A stretch of DNA of 8,097 bases from SIAJ01 sp035258765. GTDB taxonomy: Bacteria > Planctomycetota > Planctomycetia > Gemmatales > Gemmataceae. Positions 1 through 5,591 of the stretch are shown piece after piece (position 1 is the first letter of the stretch; every line of letters starts with the position of its first letter). Below the pieces are notes generated by a model. That model searched no databases. It was not told the origin of the DNA and saw only the letters and a list, made by a program, of their open reading frames with translations. Where the stretch lies: assembly GCA_035258765.1 (NCBI GenBank), contig DATFWZ010000485.1, positions 1-8,097 of the forward strand, read 5' to 3'. Both the position numbers and the translations under genes were made by a program.

Positions 1-128
1 TGAAGCCGCGACGCGGAGGCTTTACGGAGCGGAGCGCGAAAGCTGGGCGTCCCTGGGCGCTGCATGAGGCTCTCCGAAGCGCCGAGCTTTCGCGCTCCGC
101 TCCGTAAAGCCTCCGCGTCGCGGCTTCA
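1..128. repeat. Long perfect inverted repeat (44-bp arms, 40-nt loop)
   Basis: Positions 1-44 are the exact reverse complement of 85-128, with no mismatch. The 40-nt loop contains a further 6-bp stem (GGCGCT at 56-61 with AGCGCC at 78-83). Each arm also folds on itself (CCGCG-A-CGCGG at 6-16, AAGCC/GGCTT at 3-7 and 18-22), as REP-like elements do. There is no T-tract, so a simple Rho-independent terminator is not obvious, although such a stem could stop transcription arriving from the left. The window begins exactly at the outer edge of the left arm, so the element may extend further. The identity of the arms is seen directly; a mobile or repetitive nature is inference. Confidence 0.85.
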
Positions 129-158
129 CAACGCATTAGGAATAAGCGCTGCCCCTAT

Positions 159-189
159 TTGCCAACTCGAAAGACGCTCGCCCTACAAT
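159..189 (+). promoter_or_regulatory. Candidate sigma-70 promoter for the hydrolase-RNase gene
   Basis: TTGCCA at 159-164 (5 of 6 to the -35 consensus) and TACAAT at 184-189 (5 of 6 to the -10 consensus) are separated by 19 bp, slightly longer than ideal. Transcription would begin near 196, just before the GGAG at 209-212 and the ATG at 220. It lies after the inverted repeat, which supports translation starting at 220 rather than at the in-frame ATG at 64 inside the hairpin loop. Motif match by eye only. Confidence 0.4.
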
Positions 190-219
190 CACCGGCAGAT
201 CACTTCGCGGAGCCCGTCC

Positions 220-1326
220 ATGACGCGTTCCCTCCCATTACTCCTCGCGGCGCTCGCCGCCGGGCCGGCGGTCTCCCGGGCCGAGATCGTTACCAAGCCG
301 ATCGAGTACAAGCACGCCGGGACGGCGCTCGAAGGGGTGTTGGTGTACGACTCCGGGGCGGCGGGCAAGCGACCGGGCGTCCTCGTCGTCCACGAGCTCG
401 GCCCCGCGAACCCGACCGCCAAGGCCAAGGCGAACCAGATCGCCAGGCTCGGGTACGTCGTTTTCGCCGTTGACCTCTTTGGCAAGGGCGTGACGCCCAA
501 GGACGCGGCCGACGCGGCGACTCGGCTCGGATTTTCGGGCAAGGACCGCACCCTCGTCCGCGAGCGGACCGCGGCGGCGCTGCCGATCCTCGACAAGCAG
601 CCCAACGTGGACCCGAAGCGGGTCGCGGCGGTCGGGTATGGAGCCGGCGGGACCGCGGTGCTGGAATTGGCCCGGGCCAAGGCGGACCTGGATGGGGTCG
701 TCTGCGTCCACGGCGACATTGCCCCGACCGGGGACGACGGGAAGAACGTCGGGGCCGCGGTCCTCGTCCTCGTCGGGGCGGACGACCCGCAGGCATCGCT
801 CGCCAAGGTCGGCGCGTTCGAGGAGGAGATGCGCCGCGGCGGGGTGGACTGGCAGCTGGTCCGGTACGGCGGGGTCGGCGGCGACTTCACCAACCCGCAA
901 GCGGGGCGGGACCTGAAGGCCGGCCGGGCGTACGACCCGGACGCGGACCAGCGGGCCGCCGACGCCATCCGGCTGTTCCTGGCCGAGACGCTTGCGCCCC
1001 CGGTCAAGTCACCGCCGATGGCCGTCAAGGAAGCGGCCCCGAAGCCGGCCGCGAAGGGGATCCCGGACAAGGTCCACAAGGTGCTCGAGTACGTGGACAA
1101 GCACGGCGAGCCGATGGCCGGGTACGAGGGGGGGCGGACGTTTGGCAACTTCGAGCGGCGGCTGCCGCAGACCGACGACAAGGGCCGACGGATCAAGTAC
1201 CGCGAGTGGGATGTCAACCCGCTGCGGGCCGGCGTCAATCGCGGGCCCGAGCGGCTCGTCACCGGGTCGGACGGGAGCGCGCATTACACCGACGACCATT
1301 ACTCCACGTTCAAGAAGGTGCGCTGA
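220..1326 (+). CDS. Exported DLH-like pseudo-hydrolase fused to a barnase-type guanyl RNase (toxin)
   Basis: A 368-residue protein. Residues 1-21 form a Sec-type signal peptide (Arg at position 3, a Leu/Ala core, cleavage near SRA-EI). Residues about 22-258 match the dienelactone hydrolase family: VVHEL with Glu59, DLFGKG, GYGAGG (139-144), GADDP with Asp189, and FTNPQAG. The family nucleophile (Cys in GYCFGG) is Gly141 and the catalytic His (in YGGAVHSF) is Gly221, so hydrolase activity is probably lost. A Pro/Ala/Lys linker (about 259-279) leads to a barnase-like RNase N1/T1 domain (about 281-368) with GGRTFGN, YREWDVN, GPERLVTG and DDHYSTF. By alignment with barnase, Glu329, Arg341, Arg345 and His360 correspond to E73, R83, R87 and H102, so RNA cleavage after G is expected. 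The start at 220 is chosen because it gives the signal peptide and has GGAG 7 nt upstream; the in-frame ATG at 64 would begin inside the hairpin loop and bury the signal peptide. A barstar gene follows after 12 bp. Target and export route are inferred. Confidence 0.9.
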   Translation: MTRSLPLLLAALAAGPAVSRAEIVTKPIEYKHAGTALEGVLVYDSGAAGKRPGVLVVHELGPANPTAKAKANQIARLGYVVFAVDLFGKGVTPKDAADAATRLGFSGKDRTLVRERTAAALPILDKQPNVDPKRVAAVGYGAGGTAVLELARAKADLDGVVCVHGDIAPTGDDGKNVGAAVLVLVGADDPQASLAKVGAFEEEMRRGGVDWQLVRYGGVGGDFTNPQAGRDLKAGRAYDPDADQRAADAIRLFLAETLAPPVKSPPMAVKEAAPKPAAKGIPDKVHKVLEYVDKHGEPMAGYEGGRTFGNFERRLPQTDDKGRRIKYREWDVNPLRAGVNRGPERLVTGSDGSAHYTDDHYSTFKKVR

Positions 1327-1338
1327 CCGGGGGCCGCC

Positions 1339-1674
1339 ATGACCATCATCCGGATCGACGCCCGGCGGCTGACCGACGCCGCGGGCCTGCACGTCGCAAT
1401 GAGCGAGGCCATTGGGTTTCCAGCGACCTACGGGAAAAACCTGGATGCCCTCGTCGATTGCCTGACGCACCTGGATGATCTGAAGGCCGGCATGTCGCGG
1501 GTGCAGGTGATGCCCGGCGAGGTCGCGGTGCTCGTGATCGAGCACACGACGGGCCTCGGCAAGAAGGCCGCGGAGCAAGTGAAATCGCTCACGGACGCGG
1601 TCGCATTCGTGAACTGGCGGCGGCTGGAGCGCGGCCAGCCGGCGGTGCTGGCGATGGCGTACGAGCGGCTCTGA
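1339..1674 (+). CDS. Barstar-family RNase inhibitor (immunity protein)
   Basis: A 111-residue cytosolic protein without a signal peptide. Residues 27-43 (GFPATYGKNLDALVDCL) are the barstar signature helix and loop. Asp36 and Asp40 align with barstar Asp35 and Asp39; the latter fills the barnase active site. Barstar Tyr29 and Trp38 are Thr30 and Val39 here, so the interface differs from the Bacillus pair. The length is near that of barstar (about 90 residues) with a small extension. It begins 12 bp after the RNase fusion, with a G-run 6 nt before the ATG, so co-transcription is likely and it should neutralise the RNase in the cytoplasm before export. The family is recognised with high confidence; pairing with this RNase is inferred from adjacency. 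Confidence 0.92.
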   Translation: MTIIRIDARRLTDAAGLHVAMSEAIGFPATYGKNLDALVDCLTHLDDLKAGMSRVQVMPGEVAVLVIEHTTGLGKKAAEQVKSLTDAVAFVNWRRLERGQPAVLAMAYERL

Positions 1675-1675
1675 A

Positions 1676-1689
1676 CTCCGCTTCCGGAG
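1676..1689. terminator. Weak hairpin between convergent genes
   Basis: CTCCG (1676-1680) and CGGAG (1685-1689) form a 5-bp stem with a CTTC loop, in the 28-bp gap between the barstar stop and the PIN-gene stop. It is symmetric for both strands and could contribute to termination, but it has no T-tract on either side. Confidence 0.2.
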
Positions 1690-1702
1690 ATGTCTGGCGG
1701 AT

Positions 1703-2122
1703 TCACACGGACCAGTCTTCCACGACCAGGCCGGGCACGCGGCGGAAGTCGCGGAGGTTGCGGGTTACGACGACGCCGCCCGCTTCGAGGGCGACGGCGG
1801 TGATGCGCAGGTCGTTCGCCCGGGTTCGCAGCTTGGCTTTGATCAATACTTCAAATCGGGCTAGTGCCGGAAGCGTCATCGGCAGGATCGGCCACCCGGA
1901 CATCAGCTCGAGGACTTCGGCCAGTCGGCCTTGAGCTTGCACGATCTGGGCATCGGTCCGCGCCCGCCGGAGACGTGCCTGCCAGCCGGATACGAGTTCA
2001 TCCGCCGTCGTGACCGTCAAGGCGAATTGATGCCCGATGTGTCGCGCGATGTTCTGAATGACAACCGGGTGACAGTTCTGGTACAGAGAGAACGCGTCTG
2101 TGTCAAAGACGTAGAGGCTCAT
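1703..2122 (-). CDS. PIN-domain RNase, VapC-like toxin
   Basis: A 139-residue single PIN domain, the usual size for VapC toxins. The expected acidic metal-binding residues are visible: Asp7 in YVFDTDAFSLY at the N-terminus, Glu42 in TTADEL, Asp104 in RANDLRITAVAL and Asp125 in TRNLRDFRRVPGL, followed by the LVVEDW strand near the end. The family cleaves specific RNAs, often tRNA or rRNA; the target here cannot be read from sequence. Its ATG overlaps the stop of the upstream antitoxin gene (ATGA, 2119-2122) and has no clear Shine-Dalgarno sequence of its own, which suggests translational coupling. It is convergent with the barstar gene. No catalytic residue appears lost. Confidence 0.88.
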   Translation of the reverse strand: MSLYVFDTDAFSLYQNCHPVVIQNIARHIGHQFALTVTTADELVSGWQARLRRARTDAQIVQAQGRLAEVLELMSGWPILPMTLPALARFEVLIKAKLRTRANDLRITAVALEAGGVVVTRNLRDFRRVPGLVVEDWSV

Positions 2123-2442
2123 CGGGCGGGCCGGTCAATCTTCACCCCGTACCGCTCTTCCGCTTCTCGGTCGCATTGATCCCGGTATTCTTCGACTGCC
2201 GCCCAGAAATCCCGCATCTCCTCGTCCGTCGGCGGTGGCAGGTCGGTTCGGCGGTGCGACGGGAGGGTCGGCAAGGGATAGATCCGTGCGCCGCGCTGCC
2301 ATTTCTCGGCCAACTGTCGTCCGATCTCGTCGAGGGCACTTTCCGGCGTCGGCCCGGTCGCGGTCAAATCGAGCGGCGAGCCGGTGCGGGCCCGGAACCC
2401 GGAGCCGTCTGGCAAGGGCTCGACCAGAACGTGGATAGACAT
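2119..2442 (-). CDS. HicB-like putative antitoxin of the PIN toxin
   Basis: A 107-residue protein. The N-terminal half (MSIHVLVEPLPDGSGFRA..., then TATGPTPESALDEIGRQLAE) has the strand-strand-strand-helix pattern of HicB-type partial RNase-H folds, which occur in small antitoxins. The C-terminal part is a Pro-rich linker (about 58-72) followed by a charged helix (73-98, DEEMRDFWAAVEEYRDQ) of the kind that wraps a PIN toxin. It is first in a two-gene operon, overlaps the toxin start by 4 bp, and has a strong GGGAGG (complement of 2448-2453) 5 nt before its ATG. No DNA-binding HTH or ribbon-helix-helix is obvious, which is unusual for a VapB partner. The antitoxin role is inferred mainly from gene order; the HicB-like fold is a moderate match. 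Confidence 0.72.
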   Translation of the reverse strand: MSIHVLVEPLPDGSGFRARTGSPLDLTATGPTPESALDEIGRQLAEKWQRGARIYPLPTLPSHRRTDLPPPTDEEMRDFWAAVEEYRDQCDREAEERYGVKIDRPAR

Positions 2443-2576
2443 GCGCGCCTCCCGAGTTTCCGTCCATTATAACGGGTATAACGGCCGCCGAGCGCCGCCT
2501 CACCGTTACACCACCGATACACCTCCCCTGACCGTCGTCGGGTATCCTCAAATCCACACCTCCCAGAGACCCGCGC
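2443..2576. other. Divergent intergenic region between the TA operon and the radical SAM gene
   Basis: These 134 bp must hold the promoters for both divergent units. On the left side are the direct repeat and -10-like box for the antitoxin. For the radical SAM gene the best rightward -10 candidate is TATCCT at 2543-2548, without a good -35. No strong Shine-Dalgarno sequence precedes the ATG at 2577. Confidence 0.5.
2466..2484 (-). promoter_or_regulatory. Candidate -10 box and 9-bp direct repeat upstream of the antitoxin gene
   Basis: The complement of 2466-2471 reads TATAAT, a perfect -10 box placed 24 bp before the antitoxin ATG. Overlapping it on the plus strand, TATAACGG occurs twice (2468-2475 and 2477-2484) with a 9-bp period, as expected for a repeated protein-binding site. 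No convincing -35 element is seen at the right distance. An autoregulatory operator is inference. Confidence 0.35.
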
Positions 2577-3671
2577 ATGGGCATCCTCCACCGCCTGTTC
2601 GGCCGCCGGGCCCGCGACGTCTGGCTCGCCGAGGCCCGCCTGCTGCGGCGCCTCGGCTACGTTCACCCGCCCGAGGCCGTCCAGTGGATCAGCACGTCCG
2701 TCTGCGACCTCACCTGTCCCCACTGCTACTCGCATGCCGGTAAGAAGTCGGCCGGCGAGTTAACGACGGCCGAGGCGAAGACGCTCATTGTCGATGAGCT
2801 GGTGCGGCTCAATCGCCCGGTCTTCGTCATCGCCGGCGGGGAGACGCTCCTGCGCAAGGACTTCCCCGAGGTCGTCGAATACGCCCACCGTCGCGGCGTG
2901 CCGTGGGCCATCCACACGCATGGTGGCCGGGTCGAGCAGCACCTCGACACGTTCGCCAAGTACCCCCCGGTGATGGCCGCGATCAGCCTCGACGGGCCGC
3001 GGGAGTATCACGACCGCTTCCGCGGCCGGGCCGGCAGCTTCGACGCCGCGATCCGGGCCATGAAGGCGCTCAAGACGATCGGCGTCGCGGAAGTCGTCGC
3101 GGGGACGACGATCAACCGCGAGAACGCGGACCTGCTGGCCGACATGGCGCACGACGTGTTCGCGAGCGGGGCCGACTCGTGGGGGTTCCACCTGATGACC
3201 CCCGAGGGCCGGGCCCACGAGCACGCGGAGCTGATGCCCAGCTCGCGACAACTGCGACGGGCCGCGGCCTTCGCCCGAAGGCTGCGGGCCGTGTTCCACG
3301 TCGAGCTGGACAACGAGTGGGGCGGGGCCGGGCGCGACGACTGCTTCTACCGCGACGACACGTTCACCTGCGGGGCCGGGCGCATCTCGTGTGTCGTCTC
3401 CGCGACCGGCGAGGTCATGCCCTGCACGACGACCGACTTGTCCGTTAGCCAAGGCAACGTCCGCGACCAGCGGCTAAGCGACATCTGGGCGAGTGGGTTC
3501 GAATCGTTCCGCACCCCCGGCAACGGGCCCGCGTCCGACTGCGAAGACTGCTGGCTGAACACGCGGCACGGCCGCTCCTGCCGGCCAGCAATCTCGATGG
3601 ACCTGTTCGAGCCGGACGGCCGCCGGCTCATCCCCCTGGCCAGCTTTCAGCTTTCAGCCGTCAGCGGATAG
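2577..3671 (+). CDS. Radical SAM protein with partial SPASM-like C-terminus
   Basis: A 364-residue protein. The CX3CX2C motif (Cys43, Cys47, Cys50 in SVCDLTCPHCYSHAG) binds the 4Fe-4S cluster that cleaves S-adenosylmethionine. The GGE motif (87-89 in IAGGETLL) and SLDGP (137-141) are also standard for the radical SAM barrel. The C-terminal region has CGAGRISC...GEVMPC (Cys265, Cys272, Gly278, Cys283), which fits the CX9-15GX4C start of a SPASM domain, plus Cys256, Cys322, Cys325 and Cys335. The usual CX2CX5CX3C run is incomplete, so it may carry one rather than two auxiliary clusters. Relatives modify peptides or make cofactors; the substrate here is unknown. It is first in a likely three-gene set. 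The last residues (QLSAVSG) are encoded inside a heptamer repeat, so the C-terminal tail may be a later extension. Confidence 0.88.
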   Translation: MGILHRLFGRRARDVWLAEARLLRRLGYVHPPEAVQWISTSVCDLTCPHCYSHAGKKSAGELTTAEAKTLIVDELVRLNRPVFVIAGGETLLRKDFPEVVEYAHRRGVPWAIHTHGGRVEQHLDTFAKYPPVMAAISLDGPREYHDRFRGRAGSFDAAIRAMKALKTIGVAEVVAGTTINRENADLLADMAHDVFASGADSWGFHLMTPEGRAHEHAELMPSSRQLRRAAAFARRLRAVFHVELDNEWGGAGRDDCFYRDDTFTCGAGRISCVVSATGEVMPCTTTDLSVSQGNVRDQRLSDIWASGFESFRTPGNGPASDCEDCWLNTRHGRSCRPAISMDLFEPDGRRLIPLASFQLSAVSG

Positions 3672-3716
3672 CCAACCGGTCTCTGGCTAATTGCTGATCG
3701 CTGATCGCTGACCGCC
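3642..3716. repeat. Inverted array of degenerate heptamers at the radical SAM 3' end
   Basis: On the left, tandem 7-mers AGCTTTC, AGCTTTC, AGCCGTC, AGCGGAT and AGCCAAC run from 3642 to 3676. On the right, TGGCTAA, TTGCTGA, TCGCTGA and TCGCTGA (3684-3711) are the same AGC-based heptamer in inverse orientation. The two halves pair imperfectly around a 9-nt loop (3675-3683). The TAG stop of the radical SAM gene (3669-3671) lies inside. The layout resembles short tandemly repeated heptamers described in other bacteria. The structure could attenuate or stabilise the transcript between the two genes; that role is inference. Confidence 0.7.
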
Positions 3717-3732
3717 GTTCGGAGGTCCTATC

Positions 3733-5091
3733 ATGAGGTGGCTCGTCATCCTGGCGCTGTGGGTGGTGGCCGTGGTCGTCGCGGTGATGATCCTCCGCCG
3801 GGTCCGCCGCGGCAAGCCGGTCGTATTGACCGGCACGTGGTCGCCGCGAGTGGTCCGGATGATCGCTGTCGTTCTTGTGGTGCTGGGAGTCGGCGACGAG
3901 GCGCGCATGCCGGAAACGACGGCGGCGCCGGCCAAGCTGCCGGTCCGCTCGACCGACGACGACCTGCCGAAGGCCATTACAGCGGAGACAATCCGGACGT
4001 GGTTGATTCTCCACCAACAGGGCGGGGACTTCGCGATGCGAGACGCGGCCCTGGCCCGGGCGTTAGCGTCCGGCAAACCGCCCGCGGTAGTCCTGGGCAA
4101 CGTCGCGGGCCCGCCCGGCGGCTTCGGCGGCGGCCCCGGTGGCGCGGGGATGGGACTTCCCGCGACTCTTCGGAAGCTCATCGACGCGGACCTCGCGGCC
4201 CTCCAGGCGGGTAAGCCGCTTCCGACAGCGACTCCCGCCGACCTGCAATCCGCGCTGGACGAATTGGAGAAGGCCGGCCGGTACGACCACTTCTGGAACG
4301 CCTACCTGTGGCGCAAGTCGGCCGCGGCCGAGTTCAAGGACCCGGACGTCCGCGTCGTGCTCTACGACCGGTTCCGCCAGCACGCCCGCGTCACCGACGC
4401 CTTGATTCGGGCCCACGCGCAAGTCAAACCGCTGATGCTCCCGCCGCGGGCCTGGGCCGGCAAGGCCGGCGCCCCGGCCGGCTGGCGCAACGCCATGCAG
4501 CCGCACCCGAGCGCCGGGGCCGATATGCTCAAAGTCGCAGCCGAGGTCCTGCCGACCACCGACGAGGGGACCTGGAAGCGCGACGGCGTGGCCCTCATCA
4601 AGCCGGTGAAAGACGCCGAGGCCCCGGTGCTCATCCGGGCCGGCAAGGAGCGGCCGCTGCCGGCCGACGAATCGACACGGTTCGGCCGGCTCGACTTGCT
4701 CAAGACCGGGGACAGGCCCACATTCATCGCACACGACTGGCTCGGCCAGATCGAGCTGCCGGCGAATAAACTGGTCTCCGTCTGGGAGCTGCCGAACCTG
4801 CTCCCGGACCCGGCCAGGCAGAAGCTCGACGAGACCGTGCACGAGGCGCTGAAAACGAACTCGGAAGACACGACCGACCGGCTGGAGCGGTGCCTCGCGG
4901 TGTCGCACCGGGCGATCCGGGTCGGGCTGAAGGAACTCCCGAACGCGAAGGGCGCCCCGCGACTGCGACTCATCCTGGCCCTGTTCGACGACACGGTCAT
5001 GCCGGCGCTGCCGGTCTACCGGACGGCGCCCGCGACCGAGCCCGCGTTCCCCGGCGGCGGCTTCGGCGGCCGACTCGGGCCGGGCGACTGA
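3733..5091 (+). CDS. Membrane-anchored protein of unknown family with Gly/Phe-rich patches
   Basis: A 452-residue protein that I do not recognise. It starts with a hydrophobic helix (about 3-21), a basic stretch (LRRVRRGK), and a second hydrophobic helix (about 39-54), so the N-terminus is a two-helix membrane anchor or hairpin. The rest (about 55-452) is soluble with no enzyme motif I can name. Two low-complexity patches stand out: GPPGGFGGGPGGAG (126-139) and PGGGFGGRLGPGD at the C-terminus (440-452). The region 168-235 looks helical and charged (ALDELEKAGRYDHFWNAYLW). An excellent GGAGG (3721-3725) sits 7 nt before the ATG. It follows the radical SAM gene by 61 bp and precedes the GNAT gene by 20 bp, so co-expression is likely. 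It may be a partner or substrate of those enzymes, but nothing in it proves this. Confidence 0.8.
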   Translation: MRWLVILALWVVAVVVAVMILRRVRRGKPVVLTGTWSPRVVRMIAVVLVVLGVGDEARMPETTAAPAKLPVRSTDDDLPKAITAETIRTWLILHQQGGDFAMRDAALARALASGKPPAVVLGNVAGPPGGFGGGPGGAGMGLPATLRKLIDADLAALQAGKPLPTATPADLQSALDELEKAGRYDHFWNAYLWRKSAAAEFKDPDVRVVLYDRFRQHARVTDALIRAHAQVKPLMLPPRAWAGKAGAPAGWRNAMQPHPSAGADMLKVAAEVLPTTDEGTWKRDGVALIKPVKDAEAPVLIRAGKERPLPADESTRFGRLDLLKTGDRPTFIAHDWLGQIELPANKLVSVWELPNLLPDPARQKLDETVHEALKTNSEDTTDRLERCLAVSHRAIRVGLKELPNAKGAPRLRLILALFDDTVMPALPVYRTAPATEPAFPGGGFGGRLGPGD

Positions 5092-5100
5092 CCGCGACGC

Positions 5101-5106
5101 GGGAGG
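5101..5106 (+). promoter_or_regulatory. Shine-Dalgarno sequence that fixes the GNAT start
   Basis: GGGAGG lies 5 nt before the GTG at 5112. An alternative in-frame GTG at 5106 overlaps this element and cannot use it. The protein start given by 5112 (EIRPFDPAD) matches the family N-terminus. Confidence 0.6.
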
Positions 5107-5111
5107 TGCGC

Positions 5112-5591
5112 GTGGAGATCCGCCCGTTCGACCCGGCGGACGAGGTCGCCGTCGTGGGCCTCTGGGAGCGGTGCGGGCTGACCCGACCGTGGAACGACCC
5201 GCGCAAGGACATCCGCCGCAAGCTCCAAATCCGTCCGGATCTCTTTCTGGTCGCCGTTGATGATGGTTCGGTCGTCGGGACGGTCATGGCCGGGTACGAC
5301 GGGCACCGCGGGTGGGTCAATTACCTCGGTGTCGATCCGGCGCACCGGCGTCGCGGTCTCGGCCGGGCCCTGATGGACGAGGCCGAGCGCCTGTTGCGCG
5401 CCGCGGGATGCCCAAAAATCAACTTGCAAATTCGAACTGGCAACGCCGCGGCGATCGAGTTCTATCGCGCGATCGGGTTCGCGATGGATGATGTGGTCAG
5501 CTTCGGCAAGCGGCTGGAGCACGACGACGGCAAGGAGGACGGCCAACGAACCAGTCATAACGGCGGCGTTGGGAACTCCCCCCGTTCATAG
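5112..5591 (+). CDS. ypeA: GNAT-family acetyltransferase, YpeA-like
   Basis: A 159-residue protein starting at GTG. It resembles E. coli YpeA along its length: EIRPFDPAD, then LWERCGLTRPWNDP (17-30), VGTVMAGYDGHRG (55-67), the acetyl-CoA binding motif A YLGVDPAHRRRGLGRAL (71-87, with R79-x-x-G82-x-G84), GCPKINLQIRTGN, and FYRAIGF before the final strand ending in FGKRLEHDD. The reaction is acetyl transfer from acetyl-CoA; the acceptor is unknown for this family. YpeA has about 141 residues. The extra tail of roughly 18 residues is encoded where the gene runs 37 bp into the convergent gene. It follows the membrane protein gene by 20 bp, probably on the same mRNA. Confidence 0.88.
   Translation: MEIRPFDPADEVAVVGLWERCGLTRPWNDPRKDIRRKLQIRPDLFLVAVDDGSVVGTVMAGYDGHRGWVNYLGVDPAHRRRGLGRALMDEAERLLRAAGCPKINLQIRTGNAAAIEFYRAIGFAMDDVVSFGKRLEHDDGKEDGQRTSHNGGVGNSPRS

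Noticed and set aside
64..219. N-terminal extension of the hydrolase-RNase gene from the ATG at 64.
   Set aside because: It would be encoded by the loop and right arm of the inverted repeat and would bury a clear signal peptide; the ATG at 220 has a Shine-Dalgarno site and an upstream promoter-like sequence.
3642..3716. CRISPR array as an explanation for the heptamer repeats.
   Set aside because: The units are 7 bp without spacers and occur in both orientations; no cas gene is nearby.
4063..4908. Long minus-strand open frame opposite the membrane protein gene.
   Set aside because: No recognisable domain and no ribosome binding site; the plus-strand frame has a strong GGAGG, membrane helices and an operon position.
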